Part shown: piece by piece, positions 6,094-11,580 of the stretch | Layout of the letters: each line of letters begins with the position of its first letter | Numbering within the stretch: the stretch's first letter is position 1 | Virus record (IMG/VR): IMGVR_UViG_3300044628_000381 | Location: 1-20,330 of that record | DNA length: 20,330 nucleotides | Origin: a virus | Strand: one strand, 5' to 3' | Notes under the pieces: generated by a model | The model's database searches: none | Told to the model about the DNA's origin: nothing | What the model saw: only the letters and a program-made list of their open reading frames with translations | Translations under genes and position numbers: made by a program

Positions 6094-6103
6094 TGTGTAA
6101 TAT
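6076..6103 (+). promoter_or_regulatory. Candidate rightward early promoter
   Basis: TTGCTT (6076-6081), 16-base spacer, TAATAT (6098-6103). It would start transcription near 6110, some 57 bases before the VRR-NUC gene. The match to the sigma-70 consensus is moderate. Confidence 0.4.
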
Positions 6104-6128
6104 TAATATATCTAAAATCATAATGCAA
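6100..6128 (-). promoter_or_regulatory. Candidate leftward early promoter
   Basis: On the minus strand TTGCAT (6128-6123), 17-base spacer, TAATAT (6105-6100). Transcription would start near 6093 and read the whole leftward operon. The -10 element overlaps that of the rightward promoter, so the two may compete. Confidence 0.45.
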
Positions 6129-6166
6129 GCTTTTTTATACATTTATTTTAAAATAATTGAGGATAT

Positions 6167-6544
6167 ATGAAAACTACTGAACATCAAGAACAGGTCGCAC
6201 TAGTTACATGGTTTAGATTGCAATACAAGCAATACAAGTATCATTTATTTGCTATTCCCAATGGCGCACACTTAGCTGGTGATGCAAGACTGCGAGCAAT
6301 TAAAATGAATGCAATGAAGGCTGAAGGATTGTTGCCAGGCGTCAGCGATTTAATGTTAATAGTGCCTAAATCAGGCTGGCACGGTATGTTTATTGAAATG
6401 AAAAGTAAGACTGGTCATCTATCAGATAACCAAAAAGAGTTTATGGGCGCAGCTACACTTATGGGCTACCAAGCTGTGGTCTGCTATTCTTTTGAAGATG
6501 CTAAAGATGCTATTACAAACTACTTGCATGAAAGCAAAAGTTAG
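6167..6544 (+). CDS. VRR-NUC domain nuclease
   Basis: The 125-residue product is a stand-alone VRR-NUC domain of the PD-(D/E)XK superfamily. Visible are E5/Q8 in the first helix, IPNGAH (30-35), PGVSDL (57-62, catalytic D61), FIEMKSKTG (75-83, E77-x-K79) and the glutamine-rich helix LSDNQKEF (85-92). Stand-alone viral members cleave branched DNA such as Holliday junctions or flaps, so it may resolve replication or recombination intermediates before packaging. GAGGA lies 6 nt before the ATG. It is the first gene of the rightward early operon. Confidence 0.92.
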   Translation: MKTTEHQEQVALVTWFRLQYKQYKYHLFAIPNGAHLAGDARLRAIKMNAMKAEGLLPGVSDLMLIVPKSGWHGMFIEMKSKTGHLSDNQKEFMGAATLMGYQAVVCYSFEDAKDAITNYLHESKS

Positions 6545-6550
6545 TATAAT
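6524..6550 (+). promoter_or_regulatory. Candidate promoter for the HNH leader
   Basis: A perfect TATAAT (6545-6550) immediately follows the VRR-NUC stop codon, with TTGCAT (6524-6529) 15 bases upstream. The spacer is short, so strength is uncertain. It would start an RNA near 6557, in front of the structured leader. Confidence 0.45.
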
Positions 6551-6556
6551 GTATAG

Positions 6557-6722
6557 GTATTGGCTTGATAAACCAATACTACAAACGGAGTATCAAATGC
6601 AATTTATTTATATTAGTTTTTATTCAATAGCGGAGTCGGTAACTACTTCGTTGGCTTCCGTGCGTGGTTTTTACTTGTTGGACTTATCATCCAGCCCGCT
6701 ACTGAATAGGAATTAATATGAA
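6557..6722 (+). promoter_or_regulatory. Structured leader RNA that can bury the HNH start
   Basis: Three elements are seen. A 7-bp hairpin GTATTGG/CCAATAC (6557-6579, 9-nt loop). A very long stem pairing 6607-6633 with 6696-6722: 27 positions, one mismatch (6627/6702) and four G-U pairs. Inside its 62-nt cap, a 6-bp hairpin with a 7-nt loop (6677-6695). The right arm contains the HNH Shine-Dalgarno (AGGA, 6708-6711) and the HNH ATG (6718-6720), so folding should block HNH translation. Translation of the small frame at 6597, which enters the left arm, would open it. Confidence 0.65.
6597..6716 (+). CDS. Leader small ORF, 39 aa, possible frame problem
   Basis: The frame starts MQFIYISFYSIAES and has an excellent ribosome binding site (CGGAG, 6 nt before ATG). 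It ends one base before the HNH start codon. The second half is Ser/Leu-rich and looks unlike a protein. In the -1 frame, from 6617 to 6709, lies a convincing membrane segment (VGNYFVGFRAWFLLVGLII) without its own start. A one-base shift in the TTTTT run (6617-6621) would join the start to it. Either the shift is a sequencing or natural frameshift, or the frame is a leader peptide whose translation opens the 27-position stem. Confidence 0.45.
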   Translation: MQFIYISFYSIAESVTTSLASVRGFYLLDLSSSPLLNRN

Positions 6723-7260
6723 GCGAAAAAGCATATCAAAAAAATTAAGATTTGAAATTTTTAAGCGTGACCAATTTACTTGCCAATACTGTGGTTCACA
6801 TCCACCGTCAGTTATTTTGCATATTGACCACATCATTCCAGTTAAGAGTAATGGGGATAATAGTATTGATAATTTAATAACCTCATGCTCATCTTGTAAT
6901 TTAGGAAAATCAGCAAACTCATTAAACGATATACCTCAATCTTTAAAAGATAAAGCGGCAATAATTAAAGAGTCTGAGTCGCAACTTAAAGAATATGCAA
7001 AAGTAATGCAAGAAAAGAAAGACAGAATATATGGTGAAACATGGAGGATTGCAGCTTCATTAGAAAATAAAGATTATGTTAAAGAATATAATTCTCACGA
7101 ACTAAAAACTATTGAACAATTTATAGGAAAAATTGGATTTTTTGAAGTTCAAGATGCAGCAGAGTTATCTTTTAATAAATTCCCATATACAACACATAAT
7201 AAATTTAGATACTTTTGCGGAATATGTTGGAATAAGATTAAGGAGAATAATCATGGCTAG
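6718..7260 (+). CDS. HNH endonuclease with C-terminal phage replication-type domain
   Basis: The 180-residue product opens with a classical HNH fold: IFKRDQFTCQYCG (14-26), IDHIIPV (36-42) and DNLITSCSSCNLGK (51-64), with zinc ligands C22, C25, C57, C60 and catalytic H38. Residues 70-120 are helical. The C-terminal 60 residues (QFIGKIGFFEVQDAAELS to YFCGICWNKI) form a small domain seen in other phage HNH proteins and probably bind DNA or a partner. It may nick branched or host DNA, or be a free-standing homing nuclease. Its start is inside the long stem of the leader. It overlaps the replication protein start. Confidence 0.88.
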   Translation: MKRKSISKKLRFEIFKRDQFTCQYCGSHPPSVILHIDHIIPVKSNGDNSIDNLITSCSSCNLGKSANSLNDIPQSLKDKAAIIKESESQLKEYAKVMQEKKDRIYGETWRIAASLENKDYVKEYNSHELKTIEQFIGKIGFFEVQDAAELSFNKFPYTTHNKFRYFCGICWNKIKENNHG

Positions 7261-8026
7261 AGCTAGAAACATTAAGCCAGCTTTTTTTCAGAATGAAGAC
7301 CTGGCAGAATTAAAACCAATAGACAGATTAGCTTTTATAGCAATGTGGACTATTGCTGATTATCGTGGTTGTATTGAATATCGTGCAAAGCGATTAAAAG
7401 TACAGTTATTACCTTACGATAATTGCGATATTGATTTAATCGTTACAAATCTAGAGCAGTCACGATTTATCACGACTTATAATGTCAATGGACAGAAGTA
7501 CATCAAAGTGCTTAATTTTGAGAAGCACCAGAACCCACATCCTAACGAAAAGAAGGCAGGTAGCACAATCCCTGATATTAGCGAAAGTAATAATAATATC
7601 AATGAGTTACAAAATATCGTGACAAATCACGACAAAGACGGAACTAATCGTGCTGATTCCCTCATCCCTATTACTGATTCCCTATTACCTATAGAGAGCA
7701 AAAAACAAACCATTAAAGGCTCACGTCTTTCTCAAGACTGGATAATCCCTGATGAATATATAGAATTCTGTAAAACAGAACGCCCAGATTTAGATGTTAA
7801 ATTAGTAGCTGATAACTTTAAAGACTTTTGGATTAGTAAAAGTGGTAGTGATGCAACTAAGTTAGATTGGTTTGCTACATGGCGCAACTGGGTGAGAAAA
7901 GAACGTGTTATTAGTAATGTTAAAAAGCCAATGAAAGGCTATGGCTTTATATCTGACGCAGAATTTAATGATTGGCTAGACTCTGCACCTATACAAGAAA
8001 GGATTGCAAATGAACGACTCTCATAA
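7253..8026 (+). CDS. Phage replication initiation protein (O-like)
   Basis: The 257-residue product opens MARARNIKPAFFQNEDLAEL, the start of a widespread phage replication protein with a winged-helix DNA-binding domain (residues about 1-105, ending VLNFEKHQNPHPNEKKAG). A polar linker (about 110-170) leads to a C-terminal domain (IIPDEYIEFCKTERPDLDV to TWRNWVRKE) shared with primosome proteins such as lambda O. It should bind the phage origin and recruit the helicase loader encoded next. AAGGAG lies 7 nt before the ATG at 7253. The reading frame is open upstream, but this ATG has the good site. The tandem polar linker is a plausible place for an origin, though no iterons were seen. Confidence 0.82.
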   Translation: MARARNIKPAFFQNEDLAELKPIDRLAFIAMWTIADYRGCIEYRAKRLKVQLLPYDNCDIDLIVTNLEQSRFITTYNVNGQKYIKVLNFEKHQNPHPNEKKAGSTIPDISESNNNINELQNIVTNHDKDGTNRADSLIPITDSLLPIESKKQTIKGSRLSQDWIIPDEYIEFCKTERPDLDVKLVADNFKDFWISKSGSDATKLDWFATWRNWVRKERVISNVKKPMKGYGFISDAEFNDWLDSAPIQERIANERLS

Positions 8027-8441
8027 AAAACAGTTTTGGGGTATGTTAAACGTGACAATGGAACTTACTAACAAACCGCCATTGACTAAAGAAGCCATAT
8101 TAACTTGGTGGAACTTATTATCTAAATATGATTTTGAAGTTGTGCAAAAGTCAGTTGGACAATGGGTAGATAACTCAAGCAAGCCACCTACACCACACGA
8201 CATACTAGGTCTATGCAGACCTAAAGAACCTATCTATCAGGCACTACCGCCACCTGTTAGCCATGAAGATAATAAAGCTCATGCTGATAAACTTGCTCTA
8301 TTTATTCACGAACGCTTAAAACCTAAAACGGACTACCATGCCTGGGCAAAACGTATATTAAAAAATCCGCAGAACTTCCCAGAAACATCAGTAGAAGCTG
8401 CACGAAAGGTATTAGGTGAAAACTATGATACGCAATCGTGA
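8010..8441 (+). CDS. Helicase loader (P-like / G39P-like)
   Basis: The 143-residue product starts MNDSHKKQFWGMLNVTME and has the helical pattern of phage helicase loaders: TKEAILTWWNLLSKYDFEVVQKSV followed by PPTPHDIL (about residues 59-66). Such proteins bring the host DnaB helicase to the O-type initiator. It directly follows and overlaps the O-like gene (17 bases), as in lambda O-P. AGGA lies 6 nt before the ATG; an in-frame TTG lies two codons upstream. No Walker motif is present, so it is P/G39P-like rather than DnaC-like. Confidence 0.7.
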   Translation: MNDSHKKQFWGMLNVTMELTNKPPLTKEAILTWWNLLSKYDFEVVQKSVGQWVDNSSKPPTPHDILGLCRPKEPIYQALPPPVSHEDNKAHADKLALFIHERLKPKTDYHAWAKRILKNPQNFPETSVEAARKVLGENYDTQS

Positions 8442-8793
8442 ACACATGAGAAGCATTGTTAATTTTGACAACATGACATTTGGTAAAATATCACCAATGG
8501 ATTTAGACGCTTTTATGGAGTTTAACAATAAGCTATATATTTTTATTGAAACAAAATACCTTGACGCAAAAATGCCGTTTGGTCAAGAATTAGCTTTAGA
8601 ACGACTATGCGATATGTGCTATGACTCAGGCAAACAATCATTTGTATTTGTTACATCACATAAAGACAATGACGAAATTGACTTAGGCAAATCAACTGTT
8701 ACTAAATACAGATGGGAGAAACAATGGCACACACCTAAACATGAAGTTACATTACATGACGCTGTACTTAAACTTAAAGGCAAATACACATGA
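8425..8793 (+). CDS. Putative PD-(D/E)XK-type protein
   Basis: The 122-residue product belongs to a common phage family starting with N-R-E-H-x-R-S-I-V-x-F. It shows a nuclease-like spacing: SPMDLDAFMEF (23-33, D26/D28), YIFIETKY (38-45, E42-T-K44) and GQELALERL (53-61), which fits a PD-(D/E)XK core with catalytic D, E-x-K and Q. Usual members read ELKY or EYKY at this point. If active it would cut DNA, perhaps structured intermediates. The assignment is by motif spacing only. AGGTGA precedes the ATG at 8425. Confidence 0.6.
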   Translation: MIRNREHMRSIVNFDNMTFGKISPMDLDAFMEFNNKLYIFIETKYLDAKMPFGQELALERLCDMCYDSGKQSFVFVTSHKDNDEIDLGKSTVTKYRWEKQWHTPKHEVTLHDAVLKLKGKYT

Positions 8794-8948
8794 AATGGAT
8801 TGAACACGATAAGTACCACCACAGCTCAGGCAACTGGATAATTGGTGTGTATCTTAATGGCGAAAAGGTTAAATATGGTCTAAGCAATGGCAATAAACAC
8901 ATTGGTTACTTTGATAGTTTGGATGAAGCAAAAGCTAATGCAAAATAG
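8790..8948 (+). CDS. Small AP2-like DNA-binding protein, 52 aa
   Basis: The product reads NWIIGVYLNGEKVKYGLSNG, then KHIGYFDSLDEAKANAK. Three short beta strands with a Trp at the start followed by a helix that begins DSLDEA are the pattern of AP2-type DNA-binding domains, which in phages are usually attached to HNH nucleases. Here the domain stands alone. Its ATG overlaps the previous stop (ATGA). It may be a remnant of a homing nuclease or a small regulator. Confidence 0.65.
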   Translation: MKWIEHDKYHHSSGNWIIGVYLNGEKVKYGLSNGNKHIGYFDSLDEAKANAK

Positions 8949-8951
8949 TTG

Positions 8952-8981
8952 TTGCATTATTTATACAATCTAATATATAAT
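8952..8981 (+). promoter_or_regulatory. Promoter ahead of the HTH gene
   Basis: TTGCAT (8952-8957), 18-base spacer, perfect TATAAT (8976-8981). Transcription would start near 8988, just before GGGAG (8996-9000) and the HTH start at 9006. It lies in the only non-coding gap of this stretch. Confidence 0.6.
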
Positions 8982-9005
8982 TATTCTTACTAACTGGGAG
9001 ATTAT

Positions 9006-9173
9006 ATGACACACACAGAATTTAAAGAGGTACGAAGTAAAACAGGCTTAACGCAGACCGAGTTTGCTAAACGATTATTTAAGACTAGAGATAGCATTGC
9101 TAAGTATGAGTCAGGTAAGTTTAATATCCCAGCTTATATGGATGTATTGCTAAAGGCTACTTTTAATGACTGA
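9006..9173 (+). CDS. Small XRE/Cro-type HTH regulator, 55 aa
   Basis: The product starts MTHTEFKEVRSKTGLTQTEF and shows the XRE helix-turn-helix: GLTQTEFAKRL (14-24) as helix 2 and RDSIAKYESGK (28-38) as recognition helix. At 55 residues it is Cro-sized and has no C-terminal oligomerisation or cleavage domain. It has its own promoter and a strong GGGAG site, so it is probably made independently of the neighbouring genes. A natural target is the inverted repeat at 6072-6093, but this is only inference. No CI-type repressor is visible in the window. Confidence 0.8.
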   Translation: MTHTEFKEVRSKTGLTQTEFAKRLFKTRDSIAKYESGKFNIPAYMDVLLKATFND

Positions 9174-9354
9174 GATGACCTGTAATGAATTTATCCAAAA
9201 AATGAAAGCGGCAGGCTTTACTGGCAAGTTTCGTGCAACAGATGGTAAGCAAGTTATAACTGGCGAGATTAAAGCAGAAAAAGTTGATACGGTAAAAATT
9301 ACAACTTCAGACGAGTCAAGGCGCAAAATTAAGGATATGTTTCATGGAAGTTAA
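9166..9354 (+). CDS. Small conserved-looking protein, 62 aa
   Basis: The product starts MTEMTCNEFIQKMKAAGFTG, a helix followed by beta strands (KFRATDGKQVITGEIK). Its ATG lies inside the last codons of the HTH gene; a second ATG three codons on is possible. No clear family. Position just before NinB suggests a place in the recombination block. Confidence 0.55.
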   Translation: MTEMTCNEFIQKMKAAGFTGKFRATDGKQVITGEIKAEKVDTVKITTSDESRRKIKDMFHGS

Positions 9355-9712
9355 GAATTTTAACATTAGCACAAGTAACTTGCCTTACTTATTTGAAAAG
9401 ATTAAGGCACTAGACTTATCGCTAGGTTATGTATGCAATGTAACGATTAAATCGCATGGTAGAAGTACAGACCAAAACTCTAGACTATGGAAACTATACA
9501 GCGCACTTGGTGACTACATTGGTGAGTCGCCCGATGGCATTCATGTGCTTATGGGATGGAAATTTTTGCGTAGCCAAAGTGTAGTCAATGGCGAAACTAT
9601 TGAGGTAATAAAAAGCACAACTAAGCTAACAACTGCTGAGATGTCTGACTACCAAAGCAAGATTGAGTTATGGGCTGGTAGTATAGGGTTTGCGTTTAAT
9701 GATGCATCATAG
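9344..9712 (+). CDS. ninB: NinB-like recombination protein
   Basis: The 122-residue product shows NinB hallmarks: GRSTDQNSRLWKLYSALGDY (39-58), VLMGWKFLRS (68-77) and the STTKLTTAEMSDYQSKIELW stretch toward the end. NinB (Orf) of lambda binds single-stranded DNA, interacts with SSB and loads the recombinase, replacing RecFOR. It is slightly shorter than the usual 140 residues but all core blocks are present. It overlaps the gene before by 11 bases. Confidence 0.88.
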   Translation: MEVKNFNISTSNLPYLFEKIKALDLSLGYVCNVTIKSHGRSTDQNSRLWKLYSALGDYIGESPDGIHVLMGWKFLRSQSVVNGETIEVIKSTTKLTTAEMSDYQSKIELWAGSIGFAFNDAS

Positions 9713-9866
9713 AGCTAAACTAACCAACGACCAGGTTAAAGCTATGCGTAAACAGCATCTAGCCTATGTAGTCGGCTATGAAACACTAGCTAAACGCTTT
9801 AACTGTGGCATATCAACAGCAAGAGATATATGTACTTATAGGACACGTTATGATGTCAAAGGCTGA
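9699..9866 (+). CDS. Small HTH-like basic protein, 55 aa
   Basis: The product starts MMHHRAKLTNDQVKAMRKQH and contains a probable helix-turn-helix of the resolvase type (YETLAKRFNCGISTARDIC, 27-45): a helix, a GIS turn, and a recognition helix. Such small HTH proteins are often found next to phage HNH genes. It overlaps NinB by 14 bases and the Ref-like gene by 17. It may bind DNA as a regulator or assist the adjacent nuclease. Confidence 0.65.
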   Translation: MMHHRAKLTNDQVKAMRKQHLAYVVGYETLAKRFNCGISTARDICTYRTRYDVKG

Positions 9867-10107
9867 ACGATTATATTTTAACAAGGTAGCAGAACTGGGT
9901 TGTATGGTATGTAAGATGCCAGCCGAGATACACCACCTTAGAACTGACGCAGGTATGGGCATGAAAAGCAAAGAGGTTATCCCATTATGTCCAACGCATC
10001 ACAGAAATGGTGGTTATGGTGTTGCTATTCATGCAGGTAGGTTAGAGTTTGAAGCCAACTTTGGCACAGAGTTAGAGTTACTAGAAAAAATGAAAGGTTT
10101 ACTATGA
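9850..10107 (+). CDS. Ref-like HNH nuclease
   Basis: The 85-residue product matches the catalytic part of the phage P1 Ref family (RecA-dependent nuclease): C18xxC21, IHHLRTD (27-33), KEVIPLCPTHH (41-51), AIHAGRLEFEANFG (59-72). The zinc site is C18/C21/C47/H50-like and the conserved histidines lie at 28-29 and 61. P1 Ref cuts DNA at RecA-formed displacement loops; this short version lacks Ref's basic N-terminal arm, so RecA dependence is open. AGGA lies 6 nt before the first of two ATGs. It follows NinB as NinG/Rap-type nucleases do in lambdoid phages. Confidence 0.82.
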   Translation: MMSKAERLYFNKVAELGCMVCKMPAEIHHLRTDAGMGMKSKEVIPLCPTHHRNGGYGVAIHAGRLEFEANFGTELELLEKMKGLL

Positions 10108-10712
10108 GTGTCAACGGCATTTATTTTTCAAAGACTAAACAAAAATGGATTGCTCAATGCAGGTCAGATGGTAAAGTAAATCATATAGGCACGTATGAAA
10201 CACCAGAGCAAGCATCAATGGCTTATGCCAGCTTTAGGCTTAACCTAAAACGTGAACCAACTGCTAATGACTATGTAAGATTAGCAAGATACAAGTCATA
10301 CTGTGAGTTCTGTAAGACGCCTAGAACAATATCAGAAATGTTTGCTAATTATCCTAAATCTAATACTGGTTCGGTGCGTCATGTATCTGACTACTTGGTG
10401 CAAGAAGGCTTCATTGAAAAGAAAACACAAAACGCAAAGATTAACGCTAAAGATAAGTACATATATGTTACCATCAAAGACTTTAAAGACACAGACCTAA
10501 AGCCTATGGGCAGGTCGCAAATAAATAAAGTAAGATTTGAAACAACAATGGGCATTAAAGCTAAAGATATTATTGAAGGTGCTAGAGTGATTAACTTTGA
10601 TAACTTACACCTGCAAGAAAAGTATAATGAGCAACGACATTTAGATAGGCTGGCCATGAAGTCACCTAAAAACTATATAAGCGGTGCAACTATGTCAGGG
10701 AGTGATTGGTAA
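10104..10712 (+). CDS. AP2-domain plus winged-helix protein
   Basis: Residues about 4-50 form an AP2-like DNA-binding domain (GIYFSKTKQKWIAQCR, HIGTYETPEQASMAYASF). Residues about 60-135 look like a winged helix: PRTISEMFANYP as helix 1, GSVRHVSDYLVQEGFI as recognition helix, then a beta hairpin (KYIYVTI). A C-terminal tail of about 65 residues is polar. A CEFC motif (67-70) could bind zinc. No nuclease motif is present, so this is probably a two-domain DNA-binding regulator. It lies where lambdoid phages carry late regulators, upstream of the late promoter. Confidence 0.65.
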   Translation: MSVNGIYFSKTKQKWIAQCRSDGKVNHIGTYETPEQASMAYASFRLNLKREPTANDYVRLARYKSYCEFCKTPRTISEMFANYPKSNTGSVRHVSDYLVQEGFIEKKTQNAKINAKDKYIYVTIKDFKDTDLKPMGRSQINKVRFETTMGIKAKDIIEGARVINFDNLHLQEKYNEQRHLDRLAMKSPKNYISGATMSGSDW

Positions 10713-10999
10713 TGATAAAATTAAATGAATTACCATCTGAAATATGGAATAAATTTAGAATTTTCAAAGAAAGTAAAAACTTTCTATTTGATAAAAAATA
10801 TAATCAGCCAACAAAAAAACAATTAAAACAAGCTATTATTGATTGCAATTTATGGTTAGAGTATGGAGAAGGTGTCCACCTTTTATATTATTATGACGAT
10901 TTTAAAACATCTCATAAAGAGTCATATTTAATAATCAACAATATCTTATATGGGAAAGCACGAAGGAAAGTTCTTAAAAAGTCTGGTAAGATTGACTAA
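10712..10999 (+). CDS. AT-rich hypothetical protein, 95 aa
   Basis: The product starts MIKLNELPSEIWNKFRIFKE and is rich in Lys, Ile, Asn and Tyr. Codon third positions are more A/T-rich than in the neighbours, which suggests a recent arrival. TAATG overlap joins it to the gene before. I do not recognise the family. It is the last gene before the late promoter and terminator, the position of the antiterminator Q in lambdoid phages, but there is no sequence evidence that it acts like Q. Confidence 0.6.
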   Translation: MIKLNELPSEIWNKFRIFKESKNFLFDKKYNQPTKKQLKQAIIDCNLWLEYGEGVHLLYYYDDFKTSHKESYLIINNILYGKARRKVLKKSGKID

Positions 11000-11020
11000 A
11001 CGCTTGCATCATGTTATATT
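10992..11020 (+). promoter_or_regulatory. Strong candidate late promoter
   Basis: TTGACT (10992-10997), exact 17-base spacer, TATATT (11015-11020): five of six matches in each hexamer. The -35 overlaps the end of the preceding gene. Start site near 11027. It is followed at once by an intrinsic terminator and then the late genes. Confidence 0.65.
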
Positions 11021-11035
11021 ATAGCAACGGTTTAT

Positions 11036-11068
11036 AGTAAGTTGAAAGCATAATCAGCTTACTTTTTT
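11036..11068 (+). terminator. Intrinsic terminator at the head of the late leader
   Basis: AGTAAGTTGA (11036-11045) pairs with TCAGCTTACT (11054-11063) over 10 positions with one G-U, an 8-nt loop, and TTTTTT directly after. It can end the middle transcript. It also lies only about 10 bases after the predicted start of the late promoter, so late transcription would have to read through it. Confidence 0.75.
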
Positions 11069-11069
11069 A

Positions 11070-11176
11070 TTCCAGCGACAGTACATCGCTAGAAAGCAAT
11101 CCTAGCCCCCTTGACGAAGATGGGTAGACTCTGAGGTAGTCTAATTGCGAGAACCTCCTACTTTTTAAGGATATGT
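11070..11176 (+). promoter_or_regulatory. Structured late leader with anti-Shine-Dalgarno switch
   Basis: No gene is seen here. Hairpin A is AGCGA/TCGCT (11074-11090, 7-nt loop). Hairpin B is GCTAG/CTAGC (11088-11106), which shares bases with A, so only one can form. Hairpin C is TAGACT/AGTCTA (11125-11143, 7-nt loop). The loop of C holds GAGGT (11133-11137), complementary to ACCTC (11153-11157). ACCTCCT there matches the 16S rRNA anti-Shine-Dalgarno and can also pair (TCCT) with the AGGA (11168-11171) ahead of the gene at 11177. Confidence 0.55.
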
Positions 11177-11545
11177 ATGGGTATATTAGAAGCTGCACCA
11201 GTTTTAGTTTCTGCTAAAGAGAACATATCTAATACCAAAAACGCTATTGCTAACTGGAACTTGGGCGCAAAAGACGTAGACGCACCTAACAATGACTACT
11301 GGCGCAAGATGGCTAAGATATGGTCAGTAGATGAAAAGACAGCTCGCACTCAGATATGCGGTAATTGCGCTTACTACGACAACACACCAGAAGTCTTATC
11401 AGCAATGACAGACAAATACCCACTCAACGAATTTGATATATATAACTCTTTCACTCAAAGAGGCTATTGTCACAAATTAGAATTTGGTTGCCATACACCT
11501 AGAACTTGTCAGGCATGGGAACGTAAAGATTACGAGGAAGAATGA
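11177..11545 (+). CDS. Cys-rich putative metal-binding protein
   Basis: The 122-residue product has a C-terminal cluster C61-x-x-C64 (ICGNCAYYD), C98 (GYCHK), C105 and C111 (GCHTPRTCQAW), a spacing suited to a zinc site or iron-sulphur cluster. I recall similar CGNCAYF...CxxxxFxCxxxxTCxxW proteins near structural genes of aquatic phages, with no known role. AAGGAT stands 6 nt before the ATG, within the leader switch. It is the first protein of the late transcript. A virion-assembly or host-redox role is possible but unproven. Confidence 0.7.
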   Translation: MGILEAAPVLVSAKENISNTKNAIANWNLGAKDVDAPNNDYWRKMAKIWSVDEKTARTQICGNCAYYDNTPEVLSAMTDKYPLNEFDIYNSFTQRGYCHKLEFGCHTPRTCQAWERKDYEEE

Positions 11546-11580
11546 TGGCTTGTAAATCAAAGAAACCGCCTAAAAAATGA
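11542..11580 (+). CDS. Twelve-codon basic mini-gene
   Basis: The peptide is MMACKSKKPPKK. Its ATG overlaps the previous stop (ATGA) and its own TGA overlaps the next ATG. A Cys followed by Lys-rich residues recurs in mini-genes of other phages as far as I recall. It may only serve translational coupling. Confidence 0.4.
   Translation: MMACKSKKPPKK

Noticed and set aside
6545-6722. OMEGA/HEARO-type RNA of an IscB system before the HNH gene
   Set aside because: The HNH protein is 180 residues with no RuvC or PLMP domain, and the stem covers its start codon, which fits cis regulation better.
6607-6722. Small inverted-repeat transposon (MITE) with 27-bp ends
   Set aside because: The right arm is the ribosome site and start of a normal gene, there are no target duplications visible, and the repeat was not seen elsewhere.
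10391-10657. Antisense Leu/Ser-rich frame in the AP2/winged-helix gene
   Set aside because: The composition is typical of a reverse-strand shadow and the sense frame has recognisable domains.
11070-11176. tRNA or tRNA-like gene in the late leader (a 6-bp stem with 7-nt loop CTGAGGT resembling an anticodon arm)
   Set aside because: There is no matching acceptor stem, D arm or GTTCRA T-loop, and the second 7-nt loop lacks T33.
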